This document shows positions 1-9,041 of a DNA stretch of 64,000 nt, in pieces. The translations under genes and the position numbers were made by a program. Positions within the stretch are counted from its first letter, which is position 1, and the number at the start of each line of letters is the position of its first letter. The stretch covers positions 496,001 to 560,000 of the forward strand of contig CAVVVP010000002.1 in the NCBI GenBank assembly GCA_963751695.1. Reading direction: 5' to 3'. This DNA comes from SZUA-22 sp963751695. GTDB taxonomy: Bacteria > Bacteroidota > Ignavibacteria > Ignavibacteriales > Melioribacteraceae. The notes under the pieces were generated by a model that was not told the DNA's origin, searched no databases, and worked only from the letters and a program-made list of their open reading frames with translations.

Positions 1-441
1 TAATATAATATCTCTCTTCTCTGGATCTATAAATTGAAGCGTGAAATTTACTACTACAACCGCCGCATTTTGTATTTCGATGTTCTCTATATTATTGCAA
101 ATAAATTCTATTGGAACTGAAGATTCTGATTGACCAATAATTTTTTTTGATCGGTTGATCATTGTTTCTGAATTATCCACAGCAATTACTTTGCATTTTG
201 GATAAAAAATATTTTTATGCATTGAGAGCGCAGCTGCCCCCAATGAAGAACCAAGGTCATAATAATTTCTACCAGGTTTTGAATATACTTTGGTCAACAT
301 TCCAATTAAAGAGATTATAGTCGAGTAGCCAGGAATTGACCTATGCAGCATATCTTCAAAAACATTCGCTACTTTATCGTCAAACTTAAAATCGACAATT
401 TTGTTTATTGGATCACTGAAAATATTATCTTTCTTTTTCAT
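1..441 (-). CDS. cmoA: Carboxy-S-adenosyl-L-methionine synthase, 3' end outside the window
   Basis: This is the N-terminal 147 residues of a class I SAM-dependent methyltransferase-fold protein that runs off the left edge. It begins MKKKDNIFSDPINKIVDFKF and contains the motif I region YYDLGSSLGAAALSM, an acidic motif II (IAVDNS) and the stretch VVVNFTLQFIDPEKR. That combination is typical of CmoA, which converts SAM and prephenate to carboxy-SAM for wobble-uridine modification of tRNA. The partner CmoB is not in this window. The start codon faces the gene that follows, so the roughly 70 bp between them should hold divergent promoters. The family call is from remembered motifs; only about 60% of the protein is visible. 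Confidence 0.85.
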   Translation of the reverse strand, partial: MKKKDNIFSDPINKIVDFKFDDKVANVFEDMLHRSIPGYSTIISLIGMLTKVYSKPGRNYYDLGSSLGAAALSMHKNIFYPKCKVIAVDNSETMINRSKKIIGQSESSVPIEFICNNIENIEIQNAAVVVVNFTLQFIDPEKRDIIL

Positions 442-511
442 AAGTTTATTTTTTAATCTTGATTAGAAAATAATGAAATATTGAATTAATTATTCGATAC
501 ACAAAACGGAA

Positions 512-934
512 ATGGAGAGTTTATTGAAATTATTAATTATTTACTCAGATCGTTTTGGATATAAGACTAGTTCAAAGGGATTGGATAGTGCTACCACTCT
601 ATCTGAGGAAAAGAATTATAAAAATTGTGTAGTTGGATTTATTCACTTTGAAGAGAAAGATGAGGATAATTTATCATCTGTTGAAACAAAAATGATAAAA
701 CAACTTAAATGGGCTGCACGTAAAAATGATTCCGAAAAAATAATTCTTCACTCATTCGCCCATCTTTCTGAAAGTAAAGGCTCACCGGAAAAGACAAAGA
801 CCTTGTTTGATAGCGCAGAGGTCAGACTTCAAAACGCTGGATATGAGGTTCACCAAACTCCTTTTGGATATTTTCTGGATCTTCACCTAGAAGCTCCGGG
901 ACATTCATTTGCAAGATTGTTCAAGGAATTCTAA
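512..934 (+). CDS. Stand-alone archaeal-type threonyl-tRNA synthetase editing domain protein
   Basis: The whole 140-residue protein matches the N-terminal editing domain of archaeal ThrRS (PF08915, DTD-like fold), which hydrolyses Ser-tRNA(Thr). Visible family landmarks are the opening LLIIYSDRFGY, the central FAHLSESKGSPEKT, the PFGYFLDLHLEAPGHSFA block and the C-terminal Leu-Phe-Lys-Glu region. No aminoacylation domain follows, so it would act in trans. Start choice: the ATG is kept, but a TTG twelve bases downstream has a GGAGAG ribosome-binding site 5 bases before it and would give MKLLIIYSDRF, matching the usual N-terminus of the family better. The gene ends 4 bp into the convergent protease gene. 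Bacterial ThrRS carries a different editing domain, so this freestanding version is unusual but known in scattered bacteria. Confidence 0.8.
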   Translation: MESLLKLLIIYSDRFGYKTSSKGLDSATTLSEEKNYKNCVVGFIHFEEKDEDNLSSVETKMIKQLKWAARKNDSEKIILHSFAHLSESKGSPEKTKTLFDSAEVRLQNAGYEVHQTPFGYFLDLHLEAPGHSFARLFKEF

Positions 935-3003
935 TCAACTTTTTTGAGAATTATCAAATCAGCGAGAATAAAACCAGTTTCTTCTAACAAAGGATCATCA
1001 ATACGAATATTTGGTGTCTTAACTTCTTCTTTTTCATTCAAGACGAGGTTTTCAAATTTTTCTCTTTCCTTTTCTCTTTTCTTTTTCCTTGCATCGTATT
1101 CTTCTCTTTCATTTGCGCGTATATCTTCATTTAAAGAATACTCAGTTTTATTCTTTCTAATATTGTATTCTTCAATATCCTCTTTAAGATATTGAAACTC
1201 CAAGTTTTGAATAATTCTTTGCTCATGCTTTTCAAGTAACTCTGCAAAAAACGGAGAAAGGTCTCCATAGGGTTTGTAATTGGTGGAATTAATCTGATCC
1301 CATTTTAATGCACTTGGTTGTGAAGATTCCCCGAATTCTTCACGTGGAAGTGACGGATATTCAATATCTGGGATTACACCTAACTTTTGTGTGCTACTTC
1401 CAGTAACTCTGTAAAATTTTGCAATCGTTATTTTGAGTTTTCCAAGATCATCGTCCTTTGTCGGCATAAACCTATTGAGATCTATAAGATTCTGAACAGT
1501 CCCTTTGCCAAAACTTTGTTCGCCGACTACTATTCCTCTTCCATAATCTTGAATTGCTCCAGCAAAGATCTCTGAAGCAGAGGCACTATATCGATTTATC
1601 AAAACAGCAATAGGTTTACTATAAAAAATTGATGAGCTTTCATCGTTTTCAACTTCAATTTTCCCATCTGAGCTTCTCACTTGAACTACCGGCCCATCCT
1701 TGATAAATAAACCCGTTAATTCAACAGCTTCTTGTAAAGAACCTCCCCCATTGCTTCTAAGGTCGATTATCAGACCATCAACATTTTCTTGATTCAAAGC
1801 AGAAATTAATTTTTTAACATCTCTTGTTGTACTTCGATATTCTGGGTCACCCTTTCTTTGCGCTTCAAAGTCTATATAGAATGCTGGAATGTCAATTACA
1901 CCGAGTTTGAATGCTGCACCTTCTTCCTCAATAGTAATTATCTCTGAACTTGCTGCTTGCTCCTCAAGTTTAATTTTGTCCCTCATTAGCTTTACTTCTT
2001 CAGTAGGCATATCTAGAGTGGCATCTGCTCTCAGAACTGCGAGTCGAACTATAGTCCCTTTTTTCCCTCTAATCATTTTAACGACATTGTCCAGTCTCCA
2101 TCCAACAACATCTATCATCTCTCCACCTTCGTCTTGCCCAACAGCAACTATTCTATCATCCTCAAAAAGGTTTTCACTTTTAGCAGCTGGACCACCTGGA
2201 ATAATTCGAGCGATGGTAGTATAATCATCTTTAACCATTAAAGAGGCACCAATTCCTTCAAAAGATAGGCTCATCGAAATATTGAAATTTTCAGATGTAA
2301 TAGGTGAGAAATAACTTGTATGTGGATCAATAGCATTTGCGAAAGAGTTCATATATATCTGGAATACATCCTCCTCAACATATTGGAGAATCACTTTATG
2401 GAATCGTTGATATCTTTTTCTCAGCAGATCTGATGTTTTGTCCCACTCCTCTTTGGCAAGCCGTTTATTCAGTGCATCATTCTTCAATCGTTTTCTCCAA
2501 AGATCATCCAACTCTTCAGAGGTTGTTGCCCACTTAGTATATTCACGATTTAGAGTGAGAATTTCATCTGTTGCATAATTGAAGTCAGTGTCCAATCTAT
2601 CATTAATGTAGTACATCCTCTCTGTCATGCGTTGCTTGAAAATGTCAAAAATTTTGAATGGGGCATAGAGAATTCCATCTTTCAAGTAATCATCCAGACT
2701 GTATCGATATTTTTCAAATCTTTCTATATCAGATTTTAGAAAATACATTTTGTTGAAATCTAATGTTTTGATATAATCATCAAAGATTACCGAAGAAAGT
2801 GAATCACTTAAATCTATTTTTTTATAGTGATATCGTGACAGAAGTGTTGTAACAATTTTATCAACCTTTGATTGCATTTTTGTTGGGTAAAGAACTTTAA
2901 ATGTGTCAACAATACCATTCTGGTCAGTTGAGATGACATCAGTTTGTGCAAATGAGTTCAGTGAGAATAATAAGACAGTAAGTATGAATATTGTTTTTTT
3001 CAT
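931..3003 (-). CDS. prc: Tail-specific carboxy-terminal processing protease, S41 family
   Basis: This is a periplasmic serine protease of the Prc/Tsp type, about 690 residues long, the usual size for the family. It has an N-terminal signal peptide (MKKTIFILTVLLFSLNSFAQ), a long helical N-terminal domain, a PDZ domain at about 235-325 (SFEGIGASL...IIPGGPA), the S41 catalytic domain, and a charged C-terminal tail rich in Lys and Glu like the DUF3340 region. The catalytic Ser lies in RYSASASEIF near residue 475 and the general-base Lys in SFGKGTVQ near residue 500, the 25-residue spacing seen in E. coli Prc. An upstream in-frame ATG would add six residues (MPNGNI); the later ATG is preferred because it opens the signal peptide directly. 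Confidence 0.93.
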   Translation of the reverse strand: MKKTIFILTVLLFSLNSFAQTDVISTDQNGIVDTFKVLYPTKMQSKVDKIVTTLLSRYHYKKIDLSDSLSSVIFDDYIKTLDFNKMYFLKSDIERFEKYRYSLDDYLKDGILYAPFKIFDIFKQRMTERMYYINDRLDTDFNYATDEILTLNREYTKWATTSEELDDLWRKRLKNDALNKRLAKEEWDKTSDLLRKRYQRFHKVILQYVEEDVFQIYMNSFANAIDPHTSYFSPITSENFNISMSLSFEGIGASLMVKDDYTTIARIIPGGPAAKSENLFEDDRIVAVGQDEGGEMIDVVGWRLDNVVKMIRGKKGTIVRLAVLRADATLDMPTEEVKLMRDKIKLEEQAASSEIITIEEEGAAFKLGVIDIPAFYIDFEAQRKGDPEYRSTTRDVKKLISALNQENVDGLIIDLRSNGGGSLQEAVELTGLFIKDGPVVQVRSSDGKIEVENDESSSIFYSKPIAVLINRYSASASEIFAGAIQDYGRGIVVGEQSFGKGTVQNLIDLNRFMPTKDDDLGKLKITIAKFYRVTGSSTQKLGVIPDIEYPSLPREEFGESSQPSALKWDQINSTNYKPYGDLSPFFAELLEKHEQRIIQNLEFQYLKEDIEEYNIRKNKTEYSLNEDIRANEREEYDARKKKREKEREKFENLVLNEKEEVKTPNIRIDDPLLEETGFILADLIILKKVD

Positions 3004-3155
3004 TATATTTCCGTTCGGCATAATTTAATTATATACAAATAAACTTTTGAATTGTTTCAATTAAATAGAAGAAAACAAATAGTTTAAATTCAACTTCAAA
3101 TTTAAAGATTTTTTTAGACTATTGGGATTTCTCTTTGGAATAACTTTGTATAAAA

Positions 3156-3539
3156 ATGGATATAGAAAAAATACGCGAATATTGTTTATCAAAATCCGGA
3201 ACAACCGAAAGTCTTCCTTTTGATGATAAAACCCTTGTATTTAAAGTGATGAACAAAATTTTCTGTCTTCTAAGTATTGAACCACCTTTTAGCATGAACT
3301 TAAAATGTGACCCAGAAATAGCGATTGAGCTAAGAGAAGAATTCGAGGAAGTTCTTCCAGGTTACCACATGAACAAGAAACATTGGAACACTATCGATCT
3401 GGAAAGCGGATTAAAACCCAAACTAATTAAAGTATGGATAGATGCCTCGTACGATCTTGTTGCACTTGGACTCACCAAAAAAACCAAGATAGAGTTGGCT
3501 GAATTACAAAGTAAGTTATCTAAAAGAAGTTCTGACTAA
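3156..3539 (+). CDS. MmcQ/YjbR-family protein
   Basis: This 127-residue protein fits the MmcQ/YjbR family (double-wing fold, DUF419). It starts with the characteristic IREYCLSKSGTTESLPFDDKTLVFKV segment, then FCLLSIEPPFSMNLKCDPE, then PGYHMNKKHWNTIDLESGL, where the W/N-T-I-D block is the family hallmark, and ends with WIDASYDLVALGLTKK. Family members are small cytoplasmic proteins with a CyaY-like fold and proposed DNA binding; no enzymatic role is established. It is a single gene, divergent from prc and convergent with the next gene. Confidence 0.85.
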   Translation: MDIEKIREYCLSKSGTTESLPFDDKTLVFKVMNKIFCLLSIEPPFSMNLKCDPEIAIELREEFEEVLPGYHMNKKHWNTIDLESGLKPKLIKVWIDASYDLVALGLTKKTKIELAELQSKLSKRSSD

Positions 3540-3578
3540 TTTAATAAAGAATAACTGACTTCTCGGTAACAAAGCAAC

Positions 3579-3965
3579 TTATAACAAATTATTTGCAAAA
3601 ACATAATTCTCATGCAGCATTTTACAGAAGTATTGCAACTCGTCAAGTTTCTCATCTTTCAAAACAGTTCTAAAACTTGAAATTGCTTCTGGACAGCCAA
3701 CATCATAGATCATTTCAGCGATCATTAATTTATATCCAAGTTCAGATTCGCTGGCAAATTGCTGGATGAGAATAGGACAGACTTGCCTCAGCTTATATCT
3801 TCCCACCATAGATATTGCTGATTTTTTGAGTCCTATGTTTTCTGAATGAATTCCGTTTGCAAGTGATTTGACACTATTTTCTGAGAGAACTATCTCGTTC
3901 TCCTGCCCTGTGACAGCGGTTGAAATAAATAACACAGCCGTCAGGATAATCATTATTTTTTTCAT
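3579..3965 (-). CDS. Secreted HEAT-like repeat protein of unknown function
   Basis: The protein has a signal peptide (MKKIMIILTAVLFISTAVTGQ) followed by about 105 residues with helical repeats. The pattern SVKSLANGIHSENIGLKKSA / ILIQQFASESELGYKLMIAEMI / AISSFRTVLKDEKLDELQYF resembles short HEAT-type repeats. I do not recognise a specific family. An in-frame ATG four codons upstream (MGGE) is possible, but the GGGGGGAG there is better read as the ribosome-binding site for the chosen ATG. Confidence 0.65.
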   Translation of the reverse strand: MKKIMIILTAVLFISTAVTGQENEIVLSENSVKSLANGIHSENIGLKKSAISMVGRYKLRQVCPILIQQFASESELGYKLMIAEMIYDVGCPEAISSFRTVLKDEKLDELQYFCKMLHENYVFANNLL

Positions 3966-4087
3966 CTCTCCCCCCATGGTTTGATGACAATGTTTAAGAC
4001 GTATCAGTCACTAAAAAAGTTACAATGAGCAAAAGGAATACTAAAAAAAATCTATATTTTTATCTCTTACGATCGAAGGAAAAATAG

Positions 4088-4690
4088 TTAAAATTTCTCT
4101 TCATTTTGATAGGCATCAATTAGGAGTTCTTCATATTCTTCGAATTGGATTTCACGAGTTCCAAACATTGCAAGATGATCTGTCATAAATTGAACATCAA
4201 CAATGCTGAATTTTTTCTTTTTTAATCTTTCAAATAACTTTACCAATGCGGTTTTGGAAGCTTGAGTTGTTTTAGAGAACATAGATTCACCAAAGAAAGC
4301 TCCCCTAAAAGTAACTCCATATAAACCTCCCACTAATTCATCATTTTGAAATACCTCAACCGAATGGAGGTATCCATAGTCTATTAAACCTTTGTAAGCT
4401 TCAATAATATCTTGAGAAATCCATGTTTTTTCTCTTGAAGCACACTCTTCCACCACTTTTAGAGTATTCTGATCATATCTATACTCAAAATCTGAAGTTT
4501 TCATAAAAGTTTTAAGTGACTTTGGAATTGAGAACTCATTAACCAAAATTACAGCTCTCTGATCTGGGAGATACCAATTAATATCTCCGTTTTCCTCTGC
4601 CATTGGAAAGGCTCCTCTAGCATACATGGACACCATGAATTTAGGCTCTAATAATTCTCGATTTCTTAGCTTTTGGTTTAAATCACTCAT
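4088..4690 (-). CDS. aat: Leucyl/phenylalanyl-tRNA-protein transferase
   Basis: Aat transfers Leu or Phe from aminoacyl-tRNA to N-terminal Arg or Lys of proteins, feeding the N-degron pathway. The family's motifs are in order: AYARGAFPMA-like MYARGAFPMAEE, INWYLPDQRAVI (usually WWSPDPRAVI), TWISQDIIEAYKGLIDYGYLHSVEV, LVGGLYGVTFRGAFFGESMFS, and FSIVDVQFMTDHLAMFG near the C-terminus. At 200 residues it has normal length. It is divergent from the adjacent DMT transporter with only 50 bp between start codons, so the promoters overlap. Confidence 0.93.
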   Translation of the reverse strand: MSDLNQKLRNRELLEPKFMVSMYARGAFPMAEENGDINWYLPDQRAVILVNEFSIPKSLKTFMKTSDFEYRYDQNTLKVVEECASREKTWISQDIIEAYKGLIDYGYLHSVEVFQNDELVGGLYGVTFRGAFFGESMFSKTTQASKTALVKLFERLKKKKFSIVDVQFMTDHLAMFGTREIQFEEYEELLIDAYQNEEKF

Positions 4691-4740
4691 TTATTTGATT
4701 TTAATTCTTTAGTTTCGCTAAACAAATTCATTGTTAAATT

Positions 4741-5634
4741 ATGATTAATAGCAACAATCAACAATCATTAATATACACATTATCAGCTGTCTTTTTTTGG
4801 TCTACTGTTGCCACAGCATTTAAGATCACCTTAGATGGGATGAATCATTCGCAGCTTCTTTTTTACGCATCCTTAACCAGTACAATTGTGATGTTTTTAT
4901 TTGTGTCCTTTTCCTCAAAGAATAAGATTAGAATTATTTTTACTTCCCAATCAGTAAAGAGAAGTCTCCTTCTGGGATTACTCAATCCATTCTTTTACTA
5001 CATGGTCTTATTTAAAGCTTATTCTCTACTTCCAGCACAAGAAGCTCAGCCATTAAATTTTACATGGCCAATAACAATCTCAATTTTATCAATTCTATTC
5101 TTAAAGCAAAAGGTAACTGCAAATTCGATCATAGGATTATTCTCAGCATTTATAGGTGTAAGCATTATTGCAACTAGAGGGGATCTTTCTTCTCTTCAAT
5201 TTGAAAATTCTCTTGGTATATTTTTAGCGCTGGGATCTTCAATCATTTGGGCTTCATTTTGGATACTTAATCTCCTTGATAATAGGGATAATTCCATAAA
5301 ACTCTCGGGTGCATTTTTATGGGGCACAATATATTCTGCAATCTACATCACTTTTTTTGACTCGTTTTTTATAAGTAATAATATTTATCTATTTGGAGCA
5401 GCTTATATCGGATTATTTGAAATGGGTATAACTTTCTTTTTATGGAATAAGGGATTGGAATTAAGTACAGATAAAGTTAGAACTTCCACTCTAGCTTATC
5501 TTTCACCATTTATCTCTCTTATCTTCATTGCATTAATTCTTGAAGAAAAAATTCTTCCTTCTTCAGTAATTGGATTGGCATTTATCATTGGTGGGATTTT
5601 TTATCAAAATTTGAAGAGAGTAAAACCAGCTTAA
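4741..5634 (+). CDS. EamA-family (drug/metabolite transporter superfamily) permease
   Basis: This 297-residue integral membrane protein has ten predicted hydrophobic segments arranged as two EamA repeats. The first repeat opens with LSAVFFWSTVATAFKITLDG and closes with the LF.AFIGVSIIATRGD motif; the second contains LALGSSIIWASFWIL and ends AYLSPFISLIFIALILEEKI, which is diagnostic of the family's last helices. Substrates in this superfamily range from amino acids to nucleosides and cannot be told from sequence. Its last codon overlaps the end of the convergent TPM-domain gene by 4 bp. Confidence 0.88.
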   Translation: MINSNNQQSLIYTLSAVFFWSTVATAFKITLDGMNHSQLLFYASLTSTIVMFLFVSFSSKNKIRIIFTSQSVKRSLLLGLLNPFFYYMVLFKAYSLLPAQEAQPLNFTWPITISILSILFLKQKVTANSIIGLFSAFIGVSIIATRGDLSSLQFENSLGIFLALGSSIIWASFWILNLLDNRDNSIKLSGAFLWGTIYSAIYITFFDSFFISNNIYLFGAAYIGLFEMGITFFLWNKGLELSTDKVRTSTLAYLSPFISLIFIALILEEKILPSSVIGLAFIIGGIFYQNLKRVKPA

Positions 5635-6086
5635 ATTATAACTTTATTTGATAATTCATTTGCATCATCAATCTTTATCGGGAAATATTTAGATAGAACC
5701 GCTCCGATTTCTTCAAGTCCGGAAAGAATTCCTTTAACATAATGTCCAAGTTTAAATTGATTCTGAATATCATCTCGTATTGCATCCCAAGTTGTCTGTT
5801 CAACTTTTGAATCAATTCCAGAATCTGCAATAATGTAAAATGCTCTTTTAGAGATTAGAATGTAAATCAATATTCCAGTTTTATCTCTGGTCTTATCCAT
5901 CTCCAATTTGAAAAATTCTCCTTCCGCCAATTTATCAATGCTCGTATTCTTCTTAAATACTGAAACTGAATCTTTGATTGCGACTCGTATCTCACCAGAA
6001 GTGATTTTCTCCATCTCTTTTATTTTTCTTGAGATCATGAGAAAATCATCATCATCGAAATAGTGGTATAATAATTTTTCTTGCAT
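5631..6086 (-). CDS. TPM-domain (DUF477) protein
   Basis: This 151-residue protein belongs to the TPM_phosphatase family (PF04536). It has the family's ISRKIKEMEKITSGEIRVAIKDS opening, where the conserved S-GEI/LRV strand sits, then DKTGILIYILISKRAFYIIADSGI in the middle. It has no signal peptide and no C-terminal membrane segment, unlike many TPM proteins, so it is the short cytoplasmic or membrane-peripheral form. In Bacteroidota such genes usually sit next to LemA and a longer TPM protein, which are absent here. Its molecular role is not settled. Confidence 0.75.
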   Translation of the reverse strand: MQEKLLYHYFDDDDFLMISRKIKEMEKITSGEIRVAIKDSVSVFKKNTSIDKLAEGEFFKLEMDKTRDKTGILIYILISKRAFYIIADSGIDSKVEQTTWDAIRDDIQNQFKLGHYVKGILSGLEEIGAVLSKYFPIKIDDANELSNKVII

Positions 6087-6216
6087 TCTTAGTATAATTC
6101 TTTAGTATTATCCAAACTATAAAAAAGGGCAGTAGTTATCAACATAATTCAGGTTTCAGATACCAAAATTACTTTTTAGTATATTTGGTTTCTAAAAAAA
6201 ATAATTTGAGGATACG

Positions 6217-7845
6217 ATGAGTTTAGAGCTTAATAAATTAGAAAATTTTAATGGGCGAAAGGGACCCCTTCTACTTGTGATTATGGATGGTGTAGGATAT
6301 GGCAAGCAAGATGACTCAGATGCTGTTTATCTTGCAAATACTCCTACTTTAGATAAACTTTTACAAATGCCCCTAAGAACAAAACTCAAAGCTCACGGTC
6401 CAGCGGTTGGTCTTCCTTCAGAGGATGACATGGGTAATAGTGAAGTTGGTCATAATGCCATTGGCGCAGGAAGGATATTTGATCAAGGGGCAAAGTTAGT
6501 AAATAAAGCGATAGAGACAGGTTCAATTTTTGACTCCATAAGTTGGGGAAAGATCATGGATCGAAGCCATAGGGGTGGCACTGTTCATTTTATCGGTCTT
6601 CTTTCAGATGGAAATGTACATTCGCATATTAACCAATTATTTACGATGATAAAGGAATGTGCAACAAGAAAGGTTCGAAAACTACGTCTTCATATTTTGC
6701 TAGACGGACGTGATGTCGCTCAAAAATCTGCACTAACTTATATCAAACCAACCGAAGAACTGTTAGAATCTATTTCTAGTGAAAAAGGTTTCGATTATAA
6801 AATTGCATCCGGCGGTGGACGAATGATAACAACTATGGATCGGTACAATGCCGATTGGTCCGTAGTAGAAAGAGGATGGAAGGCACATGTTCTCGGTGAG
6901 GCACGCCATTTTAAATCTGCAGAAGAAGCTGTTCAAACCATGTATGATGAAGACCCCAAAACTACAGACCAGTACCTTGAATCTTTTGCAATTGTTAATG
7001 AAGATGATAAACCAATTGGTAGAATTAAAGATGGCGATGCAGTAATCTGTTTCAACTTTAGAGGAGATAGAGCAATTGAGTTATCCAAAGCATTTGAAAA
7101 TGAAGAATTTACAGAATTCGATAGGGTTAGAGTCCCAAAGGTGTTTTATGCTGGGATGATGGAATATGACGGTGATCTCCATATTCCTAAGAATTATTTA
7201 GTTGAGCCACCCGCCATTGACAGAACAATTAGTCAGTATTTATGTGCAGAAGGTATAACATCATTGGCAATTTCGGAGACTCAAAAATTTGGCCATGTTA
7301 CATACTTCTGGAATGGCAATAAATCAGGCTATATTAATGAAAAGCTAGAAAAATATGTCGAAATTCCTTCAGATAAAATTGAATTTGACAAAGCCCCAAG
7401 AATGAAAGCTGATGAAATTACTGATGAAGCAATCAAACTTTTAAAATCAGGAGAATATAAATTCGGTAGAATTAATTATCCGAATGGTGATATGGTAGGG
7501 CATACCGGAGTTGTTGAAGCAGCGATTGCTTCAGTTGAAGCTGTTGAAGATGGCTTAAAAAGACTAATACCAGTTATTGATGAACTTGAAGGTTTAATGA
7601 TTGTTACGGCCGACCATGGAAATGCAGACGAAATGTTCACAATAAAAAATGGGAAGAAAGAAGTTAAAACTTCACACACCTTAAATCCGGTTCCATTTGT
7701 TATATACGATCCAAAATACAATAATGAATATGAAATGTCGGAATTAGATAAACCAGGATTAACAAATATTGCCGGGACGATATTAAATTTACTGGGTTAT
7801 CAAAATGTTGAAGACTACGACAAATCATTAATTAATGTTAAGTAG
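6217..7845 (+). CDS. gpmI: 2,3-bisphosphoglycerate-independent phosphoglycerate mutase
   Basis: GpmI interconverts 3- and 2-phosphoglycerate in glycolysis through a phosphoserine intermediate using two metal ions. The metal ligand Asp in LLVIMDGVGYG, the nucleophile Ser about residue 75 in DDMGNSEVGHN, the HILLDGRDVAQKSA and SGGGRMITTMDRYNADW phosphoglycerate-binding stretches, FNFRGDRAIELS, and the C-terminal VTADHGNADEM and SHTLNPVPFV metal sites are all intact. At 542 residues it is about 30 longer than the common bacterial enzyme, with a short N-terminal extension and insertions in the linker. It stands alone, divergent from the TPM gene. A TATATTTG element at 6181-6188 resembles the Bacteroidota -7 promoter box. 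Confidence 0.95.
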   Translation: MSLELNKLENFNGRKGPLLLVIMDGVGYGKQDDSDAVYLANTPTLDKLLQMPLRTKLKAHGPAVGLPSEDDMGNSEVGHNAIGAGRIFDQGAKLVNKAIETGSIFDSISWGKIMDRSHRGGTVHFIGLLSDGNVHSHINQLFTMIKECATRKVRKLRLHILLDGRDVAQKSALTYIKPTEELLESISSEKGFDYKIASGGGRMITTMDRYNADWSVVERGWKAHVLGEARHFKSAEEAVQTMYDEDPKTTDQYLESFAIVNEDDKPIGRIKDGDAVICFNFRGDRAIELSKAFENEEFTEFDRVRVPKVFYAGMMEYDGDLHIPKNYLVEPPAIDRTISQYLCAEGITSLAISETQKFGHVTYFWNGNKSGYINEKLEKYVEIPSDKIEFDKAPRMKADEITDEAIKLLKSGEYKFGRINYPNGDMVGHTGVVEAAIASVEAVEDGLKRLIPVIDELEGLMIVTADHGNADEMFTIKNGKKEVKTSHTLNPVPFVIYDPKYNNEYEMSELDKPGLTNIAGTILNLLGYQNVEDYDKSLINVK

Positions 7846-7991
7846 TGAAATTATTGAAAATAGATTGCTTTTGTAGTGGCCTATAATATTAAGACAGAAA
7901 GTGCCAGTTTACTGTATTCCAAAATTTTGCACTTGTTTCTTTAAAACGTTTTATTGATTTTTGATATAAAAATGAGACATCAAAGGGTATA

Positions 7992-9041
7992 ATGCTCAAG
8001 AAGAATCTATTCATTCTTTTCATTTCACTGTTTTCACTCCAAACAATTCTTGGTCAAACAGAAATTGCTAAATATGCTGGCGAATTTATTTCTATAGGTG
8101 TGGGCGGAAGAGCTTTAGGAATGGGAAGCGCACATGTTGCAGTCGTTGACGATATAACTGCTGGATATTGGAATCCCGCCGGTTTAGCTAGAATGAATTA
8201 TCCACAAATTGCCCTAATGCATGATGAACAATTCGGAAACCTTGTAAACTACAATTACGGCTCTGTTGCAATACCTTTTGGTAAAGATATGAGCTTTGGA
8301 TTGAGTGTAATCCGTTTAAGCGTTGATGGAATTCCAGATACAAGAAATGCTCTTATCGATGGTAGAACTGGTCTTGTTATTGACGATATTAACAATCCTA
8401 ATGCCAGAATTGATCCTTCAAGAATTACAGAGTTTAGTAATACTGACTGGGCATTTTACGGCACTTTCTCGAAAAAGCAGAGTGATAATTTCTTTTGGGG
8501 AGCAAACATCAAAGTAATAAGTCGAAGCATTGCAGAATATTCTGCACTTGGAATTGGTTTCGATGTTGGGGCACTATACGAACCAGTTGACGATCTCTAC
8601 CTTGGCGCTAATCTAATGGACATAACAACAACGCTTATTGCTTGGGATGGTGGCAGAAACGAGCTGATCTCCCCTACTGCAAAAATTGGTGCCGCTTATG
8701 CATTTGAATTTCTTGGAGGAAGATTTCTACCAGCGTTAGATCTTGATGTAAGATTTGAAAACAGAAGATTTGCTTCTACATTCAATGCTGGTCCCGTAAG
8801 TTTCGATGTTCGGGCAGGAATGGAATACAGTTTTAAAAACCTCCTAATGGTTAGAGCTGGATACAATGATGTAAAACAATTTACACTCGGCGCAGGAGTT
8901 AACTTACCAAAATTAAGAATAGACTATTCTTTTGCTCAATTTTCGGGAGCAGAAGATGAAGTACTATCTAAAGATGCTACTCATAGAATATCTTTAATAC
9001 TCACTTTAGAAGAACCAAAATTCTTGCGTGAAGGAATGTAA
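7992..9041 (+). CDS. PorV/PorQ-family outer-membrane protein
   Basis: This 349-residue beta-barrel protein has a signal peptide (MLKKNLFILFISLFSLQTILGQ). The mature N-terminus contains ISIGVGGRALGMGSAHVAVVDD and AGYWNPAGLA, the signature shared by PorV, PorQ and UPF0164 proteins (FadL-like barrels). PorV works with the type IX secretion system, but many Ignavibacteria paralogues have other, unknown roles, so the T9SS link is not proven. Its stop codon overlaps the next gene's start (TAATG), which implies translational coupling. Confidence 0.85.
   Translation: MLKKNLFILFISLFSLQTILGQTEIAKYAGEFISIGVGGRALGMGSAHVAVVDDITAGYWNPAGLARMNYPQIALMHDEQFGNLVNYNYGSVAIPFGKDMSFGLSVIRLSVDGIPDTRNALIDGRTGLVIDDINNPNARIDPSRITEFSNTDWAFYGTFSKKQSDNFFWGANIKVISRSIAEYSALGIGFDVGALYEPVDDLYLGANLMDITTTLIAWDGGRNELISPTAKIGAAYAFEFLGGRFLPALDLDVRFENRRFASTFNAGPVSFDVRAGMEYSFKNLLMVRAGYNDVKQFTLGAGVNLPKLRIDYSFAQFSGAEDEVLSKDATHRISLILTLEEPKFLREGM

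Noticed and set aside
6181..6188. TATATTTG as a definite Bacteroidota-type -7 promoter for gpmI
   Set aside because: The box fits TAnnTTTG, but no TTG box lies at the right distance upstream and such AT-rich octamers are frequent by chance here. It is mentioned only in the gene entry.
7992..9041. Type IX secretion component PorV
   Set aside because: Family signature is clear, but no other T9SS gene lies in the window and Ignavibacteria carry several PorV/PorQ-like paralogues with unknown roles.
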